Positions 31,000-43,369 of a stretch of DNA of 64,000 bases are shown piece after piece. Within the stretch, counting starts at the first letter, position 1. Every line of letters begins with the position of its first letter. The notes below the pieces were generated by a model. That model searched no databases and was not told the origin of the DNA. It saw only the letters and a list, made by a program, of their open reading frames with translations. Source of the DNA: Monodelphis domestica (Eukaryota > Chordata > Mammalia > Didelphimorphia > Didelphidae); the NCBI RefSeq assembly GCF_027887165.1, contig NC_077232.1:15401255-15465254 (forward strand), read 5' to 3'. The position numbers were made by a program, and so were the translations under genes.

Positions 31000-33442
31000 A
31001 ATGGGTCAGAGTTCAACAGATAGAGAAATTCAGGCAATATGCACTTCTCTGAATGAATACCAGAGAATATCTGAAGCTCAGATTACGCTAGCAAACTTTA
31101 GTTGACTAAAATGGGTTTTCAGTAGCTCTTTTCCCTTATTTGGGTACATAGCTAACCCAAATCTAGAAACATTCAAATAAAGTGACATCTGCAGAGAGAC
31201 AGACAGACATAAAGAGAGAAAGGGGGGGGGGGTTAAGGAGAAAGAAAGAATAAATTAATCCTACAAATAATTCTTCCCATCTTGGCTGAGTTAACAGTTT
31301 CAATATAGCAAATAATCAATAAGCAGGGGGGAAGTATTCTTTTGGAGGATACTAGGTTTAGATATAGTAAAATTGGTCTTCTTGCTCTCATGGCATGCAA
31401 AGTCTCATAGGAGTATAAGACAAATACAGACTTAACATTATGATACAATAACTCAAAATAGATGTATTATAGAATTATGAAACAAAGAGTTATGTGTACC
31501 AAGCAGGAAAAGATCATGGAAGAAGAAGTGTTGGTTCAAGCTTCTAGGCTCCTGGTGGCTTTCTTGATATCTGAAATTCTGATCTGGAGATGAACCCAAG
31601 CTCTTTGGAACTGAAACTAAATATGAGAAGAGTAGGATGAGGCTCTAGGATGGAGTTGAAGACCAGACTGCCTAAGGAGAGACAAACTATGCCATTAGAA
31701 ATGAAGCAGATCTAAGCTCTCATTCTGATTAATCATGGGATTGGGCACCATTGCACTCCCAGAAAGGATAAATGAGAAAGATAGTCTCAAAAGTTTAAAG
31801 AAATCAGGCCAAATAAAGGGTTTTTCTATTAAAGATAATTCATTAACATCACAGGACTTAGTCTAAAAAACAACAATTTTGCATGCAAACAATGATTTCC
31901 TTTATTTTTTTTCTCCAAATGTCATTCATGAGTTGATTTCACTAAGAAAAGTGTATTAATATCAAGAACTTCTGTGGGTTCAAGCCTATAAAATCATAGA
32001 TCATGAATAGACAGTTTAGTTTCTTTTGAATTTAGTCAAATAATAGACACAACTAGTTCAAACCAAAGACATTTAATGGGATATAAAAAGACAAAAACAA
32101 GAAATGATTTTGTCATAAGCCTGAGGAATACTTTTCAATAAGTGAATAACATCAGGGAGGAACATGAGCACACATGGATTCAATTCAGAGAGGAGTGGGT
32201 ATTTGGGAAAATATTAGGTCTTAGTGATTAAGATCTCTTAACCATGAAATCACAGTTGTCCCTTTTCTTGTAAGCTGTTCTTCCTGGGTACATACTCTGC
32301 TGGGAAGGTCAGTCAGGTAGAGTTCCTGGTTTTATACCTATTCCCAAATCATCTCCCAACAGAAAGAGTTGATTTGTTCCACATGTATTAAAATCTACTA
32401 TCTCTGAGATGTCCTCTGTCACAACTCACTGAGCCTGTTCTCTGCTAGACATGATGTGTTTTTTTTTTCATAAAGTATATCCATATAGAACATCATTGAC
32501 TGTTCATAAATGAAGGAACAGAAAATTAAGAAATTCACAACATCCTTCCATTCTAAGAGGCAAAGATAAATTCAACCTAAAGAACTGGATGTTTCTTCCA
32601 ATGCTGGATCCTTTTTCAAATGTCAGAACTCACGTTCCTCAGGATTGCCTCCAGATTTTATTAAATTTCCAGTTTGTCTTCTATTTTAAATGACCTCCAA
32701 GGGGTGTTTGTTGGATGCTCTGTAATTTCATGTTGAGATAAATGTTTAGGTTCAAATATACATTTTATTTAATGTTCAAATACCACATTTTCTCTGAAAT
32801 TTAGTCTCTCATACTATAAAATTATCAACTTATTCACAGGGAAATTAAAATATTAGGCATCTACTGAAAAAGTCATACTTCCTTGTAGAAAAATAAGTAG
32901 AAAACAAAAATAAGAATTGGCAAACAATTTAGGAAAGAATATTCTTCACTGGAGAATTAAGGAAATTTTCATGAAGGGGGTGACAATTCAATTGAACTTT
33001 TAAAAAAACAAATAATTTTTTAGAACCTAGGAATGGTAACAGTCATTCCAGAAACATAAAACAGTAGACATAATGTTATGGAGGAGAGAAATCAAAGTTT
33101 AAGTTGAAGGCAGACTCCGACAACTATACTGGTGTATAGAAATAACTTCTTTACCTACAGCATTACCATTTCCTTTCTACTTCTCTGATAAATATAACCA
33201 TTTGTAGTTGGTTCATAAACAATTGAATTATTAAATATAGACAAGGGTATCTCTTATCACATATCTAACTAATATGTATCCTGGAATTTTACATCCTTTC
33301 AGTAACATCATTGCTCAGGTTTGATGTATTGTTTCTTCTTGTCATTTAGACAAAACATAAACTATTTTCACTTTTAACTAACTTATTATGGTATGTTATA
33401 TATCAACACTCTAATCATGTATTATCTCACATTTTAAAATTC
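31000..33442. repeat. Olfactory-receptor unit, flank downstream of the gene (copy 1)
   Basis: Non-coding sequence that reappears, diverged, at 47485-48590 and 50957-52920. Matching anchors include 31012 with 47490 (CAACAGATAGAGAAAT), 32040 with 51115 (AATAGACACAA), and 32890-32980 with 52845-52915 (AGGAAAGAATATTCTTC). It lies 3' of the receptor on the minus strand. I see no further gene in it. Confidence 0.7.
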
Positions 33443-34414
33443 TCAAAACATGACACTTTTTTTGGAGAAAAACACCATTTTAATAATTCTGCACAGTGCA
33501 GTCTTGATTTTTGTGTTTCTCAGACTATAGATTATGGGGTTCATGAATGGAGGCAATATTGTGTAAGTCATAGAAATTAGAAGATTCTGGATTGGGGATG
33601 TATCTGAGAGGGGACCTAGAACTGTGACCATGCCAGCAAGGACAAATAAGAAGAAGATAATCAACTGAGGAGAACAGGTAGACAAAGCTTTGTAGCGTCC
33701 TTCCACAGAGGGCATTTTAAGTACAGTGGAGAAGATGTAAGTATAGGATATAATTAAAAAACCAAAGCAGAGTAATACTATAGTTGAACTAGTAGCAAGG
33801 AGCACATACTCAGTATTACGAACCTCAGAGCATGAAACCTTCAAGATATGAGGGATATCACAAAAAAACTGATGGATCACATTGGATCCTGAGAAAGGTA
33901 AGCGGAACATGTTCCCTGTATGTAGAGCTGAATAGACACACCCAGTGAGCCATGAACTGGTTGCCACCCAAATGCATCGGGCTGGTGTCATGATTAGCCC
34001 ATAGTGCAGGGGCTGACAGATTGCCACAAAGCGATCATAGGACATGGCTACAAGCAAAGCAATCTCTGTTGCTTCAAGGAAGATAAAGAAAAATATCTGA
34101 ACAGCACAGCCAAGCAAAGAAATGGTTTGATTATGTGTCAGAGAAGACACAATGAATTTGGGAAGAGTGACCGAGATGCAGCCAATATCCAACAAGGATA
34201 AGTTACTCAGAAAAAAATACATTGGAGAGTGAAGGTGTGAGTCAGTGACAATGGCAGTGATAGTGAGAAAATTACCTATCACAGCTGCCATATAAATCAG
34301 CAGGAATAGCATAGCATGTAAGACCTGTAGCTCTCTTATGCTGGAATATTCCATGAGGAAGAATTCCATGATGATGGTGAAATTAGCCATGTCTGCTTGT
34401 GTACTATAATTCAT
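33443..34414 (-). CDS. Olfactory receptor, class II, OR14-like
   Basis: 323 aa, a seven-helix G-protein-coupled odorant receptor of the sensory-neuron membrane. Motifs in order: N-terminal glycosylation site NFT (N11), GN in helix 1 (VIGNF), LHSPMYFFLSNLSLLD (IC1/TM2), MSYDRFVAICQPLHY (end of TM3), SY in TM5, KALSTCSPQL (IC3/TM6), and PFMNPIIYSLRN (TM7). The pattern HTGNMFRLPF...SNVIHQFFCDIP is that of the OR14 family. A second Met at position 9 could be the start; length favours neither. One oddity: the first conserved cysteine of extracellular loop 2 is Ser (LPFS). The frame is intact. A splice-acceptor-like site lies upstream, as usual for single-exon-coding receptors. Confidence 0.93.
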   Translation of the reverse strand: MNYSTQADMANFTIIMEFFLMEYSSIRELQVLHAMLFLLIYMAAVIGNFLTITAIVTDSHLHSPMYFFLSNLSLLDIGCISVTLPKFIVSSLTHNQTISLLGCAVQIFFFIFLEATEIALLVAMSYDRFVAICQPLHYGLIMTPARCIWVATSSWLTGCVYSALHTGNMFRLPFSGSNVIHQFFCDIPHILKVSCSEVRNTEYVLLATSSTIVLLCFGFLIISYTYIFSTVLKMPSVEGRYKALSTCSPQLIIFFLFVLAGMVTVLGPLSDTSPIQNLLISMTYTILPPFMNPIIYSLRNTKIKTALCRIIKMVFFSKKSVMF

Positions 34415-34445
34415 CTTGAAACAACATGAGTAGAGGATATCAAAT

Positions 34446-34462
34446 TCTAAAAGGAGAGAGAA
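34446..34462 (-). promoter_or_regulatory. Likely splice acceptor of the receptor's coding exon
   Basis: On the minus strand CTCTCTCCTTTTAG, with the AG at the complement of 34447-34448, lies about 32 bp before the receptor ATG. Olfactory receptor genes usually have non-coding 5' exons spliced just upstream of an uninterrupted coding exon. The upstream exon and promoter were not identified. Confidence 0.5.
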
Positions 34463-34952
34463 AATAACGATATCTAATTACATAGAAAGGTCAAGAAATT
34501 CATTCCCACTAATCATATTACAATAGAAATCACATCATATTTAAATATCCTAATTAATGCCTAATTGGGAGCAGAACTAGCAGTGATAAACATTGGCATA
34601 ATGGTCCCAGAGCAGAGACCTGTTTGCTCTTAAAAGGTTTTAAAGATATATAAAGATACATGCAAATACATGAGAGAATAGATGATCCATTTGTCACAAT
34701 ACATAACTATTAGCTACCTTTAGTTTTTCATTATTTATTTTTGGTAGAAATATAGAAGATGATGTTTTCAGCTCAATAGAATTCTTAGGAGCTTTAATCT
34801 TTTGAGTTCAGAAAATGGTTAAAAACAAACCCCATCATAGATCTAAAGACTGAATCATCTAATCAAAGGGACACTAACGTACAAATCAAATTTAGCCAGT
34901 ATAGAGAAATTTCTAAGGCATTTATGATGCCACATATATATTTCAAACCCTT

Positions 34953-35137
34953 ACCTTCCATTTTAGAATCAATACTGGGTATTGGTTCAAAGGCAAAAGA
35001 GTAGTAAGGGCTAGACAGTGGCGGTTAAATGACTTGCCAAGGGTCACAAAACTAGGAAGTGTCTAAGACCAGATTTGAAACCTGGACCTTCCATCTCATG
35101 GCCTGGCTCTCAATCCAGTGAGCCACATAGCTGCCCC
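34953..35137 (-). mobile_element. Near-complete tRNA-derived SINE
   Basis: On the minus strand it begins GGGGCAGCTATGTGGCTCAC, has A- and B-box-like sequences, and ends with ACCCAGTATTGATTC and TGGAAGGTAAGGG. Possible diverged target duplication: ATGCCACATAT left of it and ATGCATCATAT right. Resembles the marsupial tRNA-SINE head seen at 9968. Confidence 0.75.
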
Positions 35138-36290
35138 AATGCATCATATTTTAGTATGTGACTAATAAAATTTTTAAGTTGGTTTAAGAGATGGACATGG
35201 CCTTAGCAACTATTTGAAAATTTTATAAGTATGGTATTGTAGGGTAATGGAAAGAAAGAAAACTTTCTGTTAGCTGAATTGGATTTAAGCTTATCCCAGA
35301 CATGATTAGACTTTTGAGTAAATCATTCTCTCAGAATTTATATTCTTCATTTATAAACTCAAGACAATAATGGTGGTTACTCACAATACATGACTGTTAC
35401 AACAAAGTTTTTTGAAAATTCTAAGGTAAAATATGAATGGATTACTTTTATTAAAATATAATTTTTGAGAAGATGAAAGACAGATCAATGTACAGAGATA
35501 ATGTATTAGATAATGCAGAGACAGTGGGGAGTTAGAAATTAAACTTTAGTCTCTTGGTTCCTTTCCCCTTCCAGTACTTTTCTGATTTAGTCATTCATAC
35601 AAATATTATGATCTCCCTAACTCCACTGCAACACAATCCTAAACTTGGCAGAAATAAAAACACTAAAACATTAAAATGTTATCTGGTGAGATTTTAGATG
35701 AAAAGACATACTTAATCCTTGAATTTCTAGGAAGCCTAAATAGCTCAATTGTATGTAAAGGGTCTCTATACAATGAAAAATATACAATGAACATGCTTTC
35801 AGATCTTAGAATATATCCATGTTTTTTCTCCTGACTATTCACCTACATAAATTTCAAAAGTAGTATGGAAAATGAAATTGACTGTATTAAAATTGCCCTC
35901 CCTGGGGAAATCTGGAGTGGCTTTCTGAAGAAATGGACTCAAGCTAAAAGTGACTATAGAATAGGAGAGGAAAGATTATTTGCTTCCATCTTCCTGAAGT
36001 GGGACCCCAGATAAAGAGAATGCTTTGGAGTCAGTGGTTGAAGGGTAAAAGACTACAGTTATCCATTAAAAATCTAGACTGGTCTAATAGTAGGCAAACC
36101 TATGGACAATCACCAAGTGACCTGATCAAACCAGACAGTGAATTGGCACATTTAGCTGAAACACTGAACCCAAGGAAAGGCAAGCTCACCTGGACCAGTC
36201 ATCCTGGAGAAATAGTGCATCTCACCAAAACCAAGGTCAGTTACCCCACAACCTTTTTTTCACTCAAATACTCACCCTATTTGTGAGAAA
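35138..36290. repeat. Olfactory-receptor unit, upstream flank (copy 1)
   Basis: 35145-35600 matches 63560-64000, for example GGGTAATGGA at 35242 with 63660, AATCATTCTCTCAGAA at 35323 with 63744, and AGTCTCTTGGTTCC at 35548 with 63957. 35600-36290 is single-copy in this window. The 95-codon frame at 35999-36286 has no recognisable domain and is not called. Confidence 0.65.
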
Positions 36291-38770
36291 GGAAGACCCT
36301 TGTATTGGGACAGAAACTCTATTGTTCTGATGACAGTTTTGATTATAGTAAAACTATTTTTAAATTATTTTCATCATTTTCAATAAAAAAGTATTTTAAA
36401 AATTTAATACATAAGTCTGGTGCATAGGACAGCATTCCACTTGGAATTTAACCTTTTCTAAAAGGTGATTCATCTCTATGAACACACAAAAATTTGTTTT
36501 ATGGAAATGTATAACCTTTTTCATATCTTTGTTCATTAATTATAAATTTTTTTATTCTTTCTTTTAAAATTATTAATAAATTAATACATAGTATTTGTGA
36601 ATTTAATTGATCTATATTTGATGTATATTTTCCTTTAAATAGCACAATCCATCACTCACATTTGCAGTTTGTACCATCAAGAAATTTTCCTCCTGTCTTA
36701 TCTAAATCATTTTGAGTTTTTAGATTATTTTGCTGAGCTTTTCAGAATGTGTAATTCTGGATCACAAGGGATATATACTTTAAGGTCAAGGGAAAAATTT
36801 CTAAGGATGAAAATGGTAAAATTGTATTCATAATTACCATTTATACATATACCTTATCATTTTATACTCAAAACATAAGAATTTCATTATATTATATATA
36901 TGCATATATATATATATAGATATAGATATATACATATATATATTCTTCCCTAAAATAGTAGTAACAATAACGATATTACTATGCTGATAATAAGTTAGTG
37001 GTTAGATTGCCAGGCATGAAGTCAGGAAGACTAATTTTCCTGAGTTCAAATGTGGTCTCATACATTTCTTGCAATATGAACCTGAGTAAATCACTTTGCC
37101 TCTTTTTCTCGGTTATTCATCTGTAAAATGAAATAGAGAAAGAAATGGAAAATGAATCCAGCATTTTTTGCCAAGAGAACCCCAAAATGGGTTGTGATGC
37201 TTCAGACAAGATGGAAATGATTGAACTTCCACAAAATGCTAACAGAAAAGGAAGTTAACAGAAAACCAAAAATACCTCTGGGAAGGAAACTCTACAACCT
37301 TATTCCAAATGAAATGCATTCTTAATTATCTGCAGTCCTGAGAATTTATGTGACTTGCTCATTGCCTCAAATATATGTTGTGTAAAAACTTGGACTTAAA
37401 CCCAACATTTTCTTCTTTAAAGCCATCTTTCTAGTCACTTGTATGCCACTTCTCAAATAAAGACATTAATGGTAGCATTATTCTTTAAAATAATAAAGCA
37501 GCAATAGTTATTATAATGATAAAGTATATGTTCTTAATAATTGATCTTTTCAAAATACTTTCTTCAGTGGAATTCATTTCATCTGATGTTTATCATAATC
37601 TTGTGATATTTTATCCCATTTTGTTAAGTGAGTACATGGTGGTAAAAAGTCATGAGGTATGAACATTAGAACTATTACTGAGATCTCAATCTTTCTAAAA
37701 TCATTTGTGCAATAATCTTATCTTGAACTATAAGTTTTAAACTTTCAGTACAAATACTTTGAGAAATTTCATTACCTCACCTTGCTCAATTTCACTTGGG
37801 ATCAATATTGTACAGCAACAGTTATCTAATGCAAAGGTGATATCTGTCTAAGTGTGACAGAATAGTAAGAATAATATAAACATTAAAAACAAAATAATAA
37901 AAACAACAATTAAAACTGATACTTATCATAATCAAGTCCTCCAAGGAAATCAGATAGAAACTATATGTTTTATCCTCATTTAATGGAGAAGAACTTGAGA
38001 TTCAGAGAGTTTAAATTATTTCTCTGTATCCATGCATCTACTATTGATGAAGAATCAGATATAAGTTTTCACGGTTATACCATAACACAATTCATCTCTG
38101 AGATATACCAACTCTGGTAGAGATCACACCAATCAACTAACAAACTGACCAGTCATAAAATAGGAAAAAAATTGCAAGTGAATAATTTAGTCCCCCATTT
38201 ATCACACACAGAGGTACAGATTTTTACATATATAAAAATACATTCATTTATAAGTATAAGAATATATGTGGGTATCCATGATATATGGACATGGGAACTG
38301 ATGCAGGTATTTTCCTTTACCTATTTGAAAGGGACTAGACAGGATCCAAAGAGTATGACTTTCTCCAACACATAAATTTTGTTCTCATTTGGAGTTTCAG
38401 AAAAGGGGAGCTGAAATTGAATCATGTGAAGCTATTGGATTTGATGAAATGGTGATTTTTAGATGAGAAGAAAATATATTGCCAATTGACCATCAGGGGA
38501 ACCACTTCCTGAAGTCCCCAAAGATGCCAGAGTTATCCTTCCTTATTAGCCAGAGATGCTCTGACCTTTCCCTTGAGTATAATTAAATTAGGTACACATT
38601 ATTTATTTAAAATAGGTAAATTATGTTATATGTAATTCATGAATATTCTATGGAGAACCCAAGTGTGATTTTTGACCTTATACAAAATATGACTTTTATA
38701 CTTGGCTTTTCTTAAGTGCATTTTCAACTAGAGAATTTGTTCTATTTTGGGTTGAAAGAATAAAGTATAA
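36290..38770. repeat. Olfactory-receptor unit, distal part (copy 1)
   Basis: Matches 54740-58250 in the same order: 36450-36530 with 54870-54960, 36640-36800 with 55020-55160, 37250-37800 with 55670-56236, and 38340-38440 with 57790-57890. Non-coding. A TA-rich microsatellite lies at 36893-36945. 37803-37815 is the empty target site of the LTR present in copy 2. Confidence 0.75.
36990..37225 (+). mobile_element. SINE (copy 1)
   Basis: TTGCCAGGCATGAAGTCAGG and GAGTTCAAATGTGG (B-box-like), then CATCTGTAAAATGAAATAGAG and TTGCCAAGAGAACCCCAAA form a tRNA-SINE with the second body type known in marsupials. It lies inside the duplicated unit, and its counterpart is 55433-55650, so it predates the duplication. 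Confidence 0.65.
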
Positions 38771-39890
38771 ATACGCACATCTTTCCATTATGAATGCACA
38801 CATCCCTTTCTATAGGTAGGTGTCTTTATTACTCAAAGAGGAAGGAGTAAAATGGTATTCCTGTGTTGGAGTCAGTGTATAATATGTCCAGCTCTGCCTG
38901 ACGAGACCCTTATGAATTAGATCTCCCACAAGTATTTGTACAAAGTGCCAACATAAAGATTTCTCTAAAAGCTCATATCTCATGTTCTTCTCAATTATTG
39001 AAATCATGTTTTGCTCATAGACTACAGTGTCTTTGAATTGGGTATGTCAAAATCGATGTCCTATACCAATGTCTAACTTCTTTCAAAGGTGATACTAGAG
39101 TTCTAGCATTTCTACAGAAAAAAACAGGGTCATATGGACATATTATATATAGATATACTCATATAAGTATATGTACATATACATATATGTACATATAAGT
39201 ATATGTACATATACATGCATATGTTTATACATAGGTGTCTTAAATATAGTATATATATATATTTGAAAATAAATATATATTATATATTTAAATAGAGTGA
39301 TAGGTGCTCAAATAACTAAAAGACTAAAATCTTTTTACTTTGGCCATAAAAGGGGTGTACATCAATTAGATTCTATTGTCTGATTTCTATTTTAACAAAG
39401 CATATAGATTAAATGAAAAAGGCCAATTTCTACCTTTCAAATATGTGTCATAAACTTATTTCCTTGTGTCTCACATCAACTCCTCCACCACAGGATAATA
39501 TGTCATATGGCTTCCTCAGAAGGTTTTTTTATGACCCTTAACTTGGTCATGTTGGCTGACCAAATATGTTAAAAATATGCCTAACTATTAAAATGCCCAG
39601 ATGTAAAGGTCAATGTCAGTGTAATTTTATACTTAATGGATGATTAATAAAACTAGAACTCAAGTATTGACTGAGTAACAAAGCATATTTCATCAACTTA
39701 TATTCTCCATTTGGTATGGCATTCATTTTGTTATGAGATCTATACATACAAAATCATTTGAATCTAGAAGCCTACCTTAGGCAACAATGATTTCATAAGG
39801 GTAGAAGATAAGACAAAAATAAGAGATTATAGAGGAAATGTGGATTAACAGGCATAGTGGTCAGCAAAATAGGCTTTTTAGCAAAGACAA
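38770..39890. other. AT-rich intergenic, no gene seen
   Basis: Contains an ATATGTACATAT-type repeat cluster at 39140-39290. The short frame 38810-39007 has no homology I recognise. Confidence 0.5.
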
Positions 39891-41204
39891 CAAAGAGAAA
39901 GTGATAAACAGAAGAAAATAGGATGGAGGGATGACTATAAATATGAATGAGATGAACTCACATATAAAAGTGAAACTAATAAAAAATTAATTAGAGACCA
40001 GAATTGAATATGCTGTTTACAAGAAACATCCTTGAAATAGGTTGCAAAGCTATATTAATAAGGGAGCTCAATTTGTTCTTTCAGAAGTAGCTAAGTCTAA
40101 CCATAAAATAAATAAGAAAGAAGTTAAGATGAATTTTAGAAATTTTAGAAAAGTGGCATAATTGAGACTTCTGGAGAAAATTCAATTTGAATACAAAGGT
40201 GACTACATTTTTCTCAGCTGAACATAAACTTTCACAAACATTAATTAAGTATTAGCCATAAATGCCTCACAAATTCAGAAAAACACCATTCCTTTGGGAA
40301 AAAATATAATAAAACTAAATATAATAAAGGGTCCTTAAGGTATAGAATGAAACATAATTGGAAATTAAATGATCTAATCCTAGAAAAATTAGTGGATGAA
40401 AGAACAAGTCTGTGAAACAATATTTCATATAAGATAAGAATGACAATGAAACAAAATAGCAAAACATATAAGATAAGAACAAAGCAGTTAGGAGAAAATA
40501 TATACCATTTAAATGTTTACCTAAGTAAAAACGAGAAAGAAGAAACAAATGAATTAGATGTTTAAATTAAAAAATAAAAAATTATATAATCCTCCATTAA
40601 ACACTAGAATGGAAATCTTAAAAACCCAAAGGGAGATTTATAAAACTGAATTTTTAAACTAATATTGAACTAATGAACAAAACTAAGATCTAGTTTTGTG
40701 AGAAACCTAACAAAATAGTTAAATAATTTGTTTTTCTTTTTAATTTAGGAATAAAAAGAACTACCAGCATCAAAAATGAAAAGGGTGAATATATCATCAC
40801 TAAAGATGGCATTAAAGAGTTATTGGGATATATGTTTATAATTATATGGCAATAAAATTGAAAAATTAAGAGAAATATATGATTTTTTTAGTAAAATCCA
40901 TGTCTGAGACCAAAAGAAGAAGAATCCAAATATTTAAATTATTATCTTCAAAAAAGAAATTAAAATAAGTGAGTAATAATAAGGTTCTGCAAGGAAAGTT
41001 AGGAGGGAAGAATAAATTATAAAATGTTAGAAATGAACATTAAAAATTATATCTACATATAATCTGAAAAAATAAATAAAATTTAAATATATGCTAAAAA
41101 AATATCTAAGAAAAAAATCTCCACAATCAGATGGATTTGCATGCAAATGCAAATTCTACTAAATATTTAAAGAACTACTAATTCTAATGCTTTATGTCCT
41201 GTAT

Positions 41205-41669
41205 CAGTGATGACAAACCTATGGCACAGTGTCAAAGATGGCACACAGAGAGCTCTCTGAGGACACATGCCTGCAACCCCTCACCCCTGGAGATTATTAA
41301 AAGACAGACAGAGGGACTCTAGTTGAGCTTCTCCTTTCCCCCTCTCCACTTTGCCTGATGACATTTTTTCAGATCACCCTCCCATCTGGCCTGTAGGGTA
41401 AGGTGGGCAGTTCACTGGTGGCAGAACTAAAGGGGACCTGAGTCCTGAGGTCACTCTCTTACTCCTTTATACACTCTTTGAGGACATTATTCTCTCTAGT
41501 AGGCCAATAGGAGCTTTTACTCCCTTACCTGCATAGGGTAATATGACATCATCCATGCCTGGAACTCAGTGGGGGTGAAAGGTAGGGTATGGTCTGTGAG
41601 GGGGTAGGTATGGCACTTAGTCAAGGAGTTAAGGTGGGGGAGGGCGTCTAAAAGTTTCTGCCATCTCTG
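41205..41669. mobile_element. Non-autonomous hAT DNA transposon
   Basis: Ends are CAGTGATGACAAAC and, inverted at the right, CAGAGATGGCAGAAAC. An 8-bp duplication flanks it with one mismatch: TCCTGTAT (41197-41204) and TCCTATAT (41670-41677). At 465 bp with no ORF it fits a Charlie-like hAT MITE. It splits the decayed L1. Confidence 0.75.
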
Positions 41670-41914
41670 TCCTATATGATGAAAGAATTAAAGAAAGAAT
41701 CTTACTAGATTCCTTCTCTACTATTTATGGTCTGGATACCTAAACCTGGGAGAGCAAAAACATAGAATAAAACTGTAGACAAATGATCCTACTGATTCTT
41801 GAATGAAATTAATGATATCAAGGATGAAACTAGTATGGTCATTATCTCTACAGTAATTCAATAATAAGGTACCAGTACTAGTTGAAGCACTAAGACAGGG
41901 GGATAAAACTATGA

Positions 41915-42321
41915 TGTGGGATTTTCAGTTTAGCCAAGCAGGAGGAAACTATGTTGTCACTCCAGAGTAAGGAAGGAAATTTATTATTCATGGATCCAGA
42001 TAGGTTACCTTCAGGTCTGGGTCATAAGGCAAGGAGCTCTGGGAATTGTATGCACTATCAGGGAGGGTTTCCACTGGCTACATGATGTATACATAATCAG
42101 GGATTTCTATGGGTTATAAACACAAACTTAATGCATAACTACAGGCATCAGAACATAGGCAAGTACTGAAATCAAGAGGTTTGAAGTTCAGTCAAACAGA
42201 GAAAGTCCACTCCTACATCCTTCTATAGCATTGTGTTTGTAGCAGGTTCAAGTCAGCCTGATAAAGCTAGTTCTTAGAGTATAAGGCGGCTCACTATATG
42301 GGGAGATCTGAGGATTTTCCA
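41915..42321. mobile_element. Probable solo LTR in decayed L1
   Basis: TGTGGGATTTTC at the left and GATTTTCCA at the right bound about 407 bp not related to L1. The flanks CTATGA (41909-41914) and CTATAA (42322-42327) look like a diverged target duplication, and L1 sequence resumes after it. The family is unknown and strand was not resolved. Confidence 0.5.
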
Positions 42322-43369
42322 CTATAATTGAATAAATTAGATTAAGCTATGAAGAAAAAGTATTACTCTTTGTAGATGATATGATAATATGCTTAGATCA
42401 TTCTAGAGAAAAAAAATTTAATGGTTGAAACAACATATTGCTTTAAACAAGTTTCAAGATATGAAATAAACTCATATAAATTAGTAAGAATTATGTATAT
42501 TATGAAAAAAATCCAAGTGAAATAGAAAAAGAAATTATGTTTAAAATATTGCAAACTATATAAAGTTCTTATGAGTGTTCTTACCAGTACAAACTTAAGA
42601 ACTATGTGGACATAATTAAGAGATACTTTTCACATGAATAAAGACTTCAAAAAATATAAGAAATAGTAATTTTATAGGTAGGAGGAGTAAATGCAATAAA
42701 AATCAATACTGTACCAAAATTAATTTACTCAATTACAAATCAATTAAACTATCAGGAATTATTTAATAGAGGTAGAAAAAAATAAGAATTTTTTTTCTGT
42801 TAAAACAAGCATATTGAGAGAACCAATTCAAAAAAAAAGGAAGGAAAAGTCTCCTAATAATACAATATTTTCCCTCTCTAATCAGTTAAAATGAGAGTAA
42901 AGTTTAAGCATTGCCTGTCACCGCCCATATCCTCCCATTTCTGTATTGATTTTTCTTGCTTCTTTTTATCATATAATTTACTACATTTTATCCCTCCCTT
43001 CCCTTTTCTCACAGTGCAAACCTATCTTTCAGCCCTTGCTTGATTTTTTACATGTTATTCATATGCATACATATCATATCATACATACATATTGTTCTGT
43101 ATCATCACATTTACATATACATTATATTATCTTATATATAATATTTTCATAATAAGCTTATGTTTCCACCCACTTTCTTAGTAAATTCCTTCTATCCTCT
43201 CTACTATAGAGCGGAATTTTTGAGAATTACAGAAATGCTCTTTCCATGTAGACATATAAACATTTTTACCTTAAATGAGTCATTTAAATTTTCTCTTTCC
43301 TATTTACCTTTCTGGGCTTTTCTTGTGTCTCATATTTGGTCTTCAATTTTTTTTTTTAGATCTGGCTTA

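Larger units (their letters stand above)
39900..42860 (+). mobile_element. Old decayed L1 ORF2, interrupted twice
   Basis: Endonuclease start at about 39930 (AAATATGAATGAGATGAACTC), then TGCTGTTTACAAGAAAC, a GATGGATTTGCATGCAAATG block near 41130 (complement of none; equivalent to PDGFTCEF), CCTAAACCTGGGAGAGC at about 41740, and a degenerate active site near 42375 (TTTGTAGATGATATGATAA). Many stops. Interrupted by a hAT element (41205-41669) and an LTR (41915-42321). Confidence 0.7.

Noticed and set aside
35999..36286. 95-codon plus-strand ORF in the receptor flank
   Set aside because: No recognisable domain, single copy, ordinary base composition, and not preserved elsewhere in the window.
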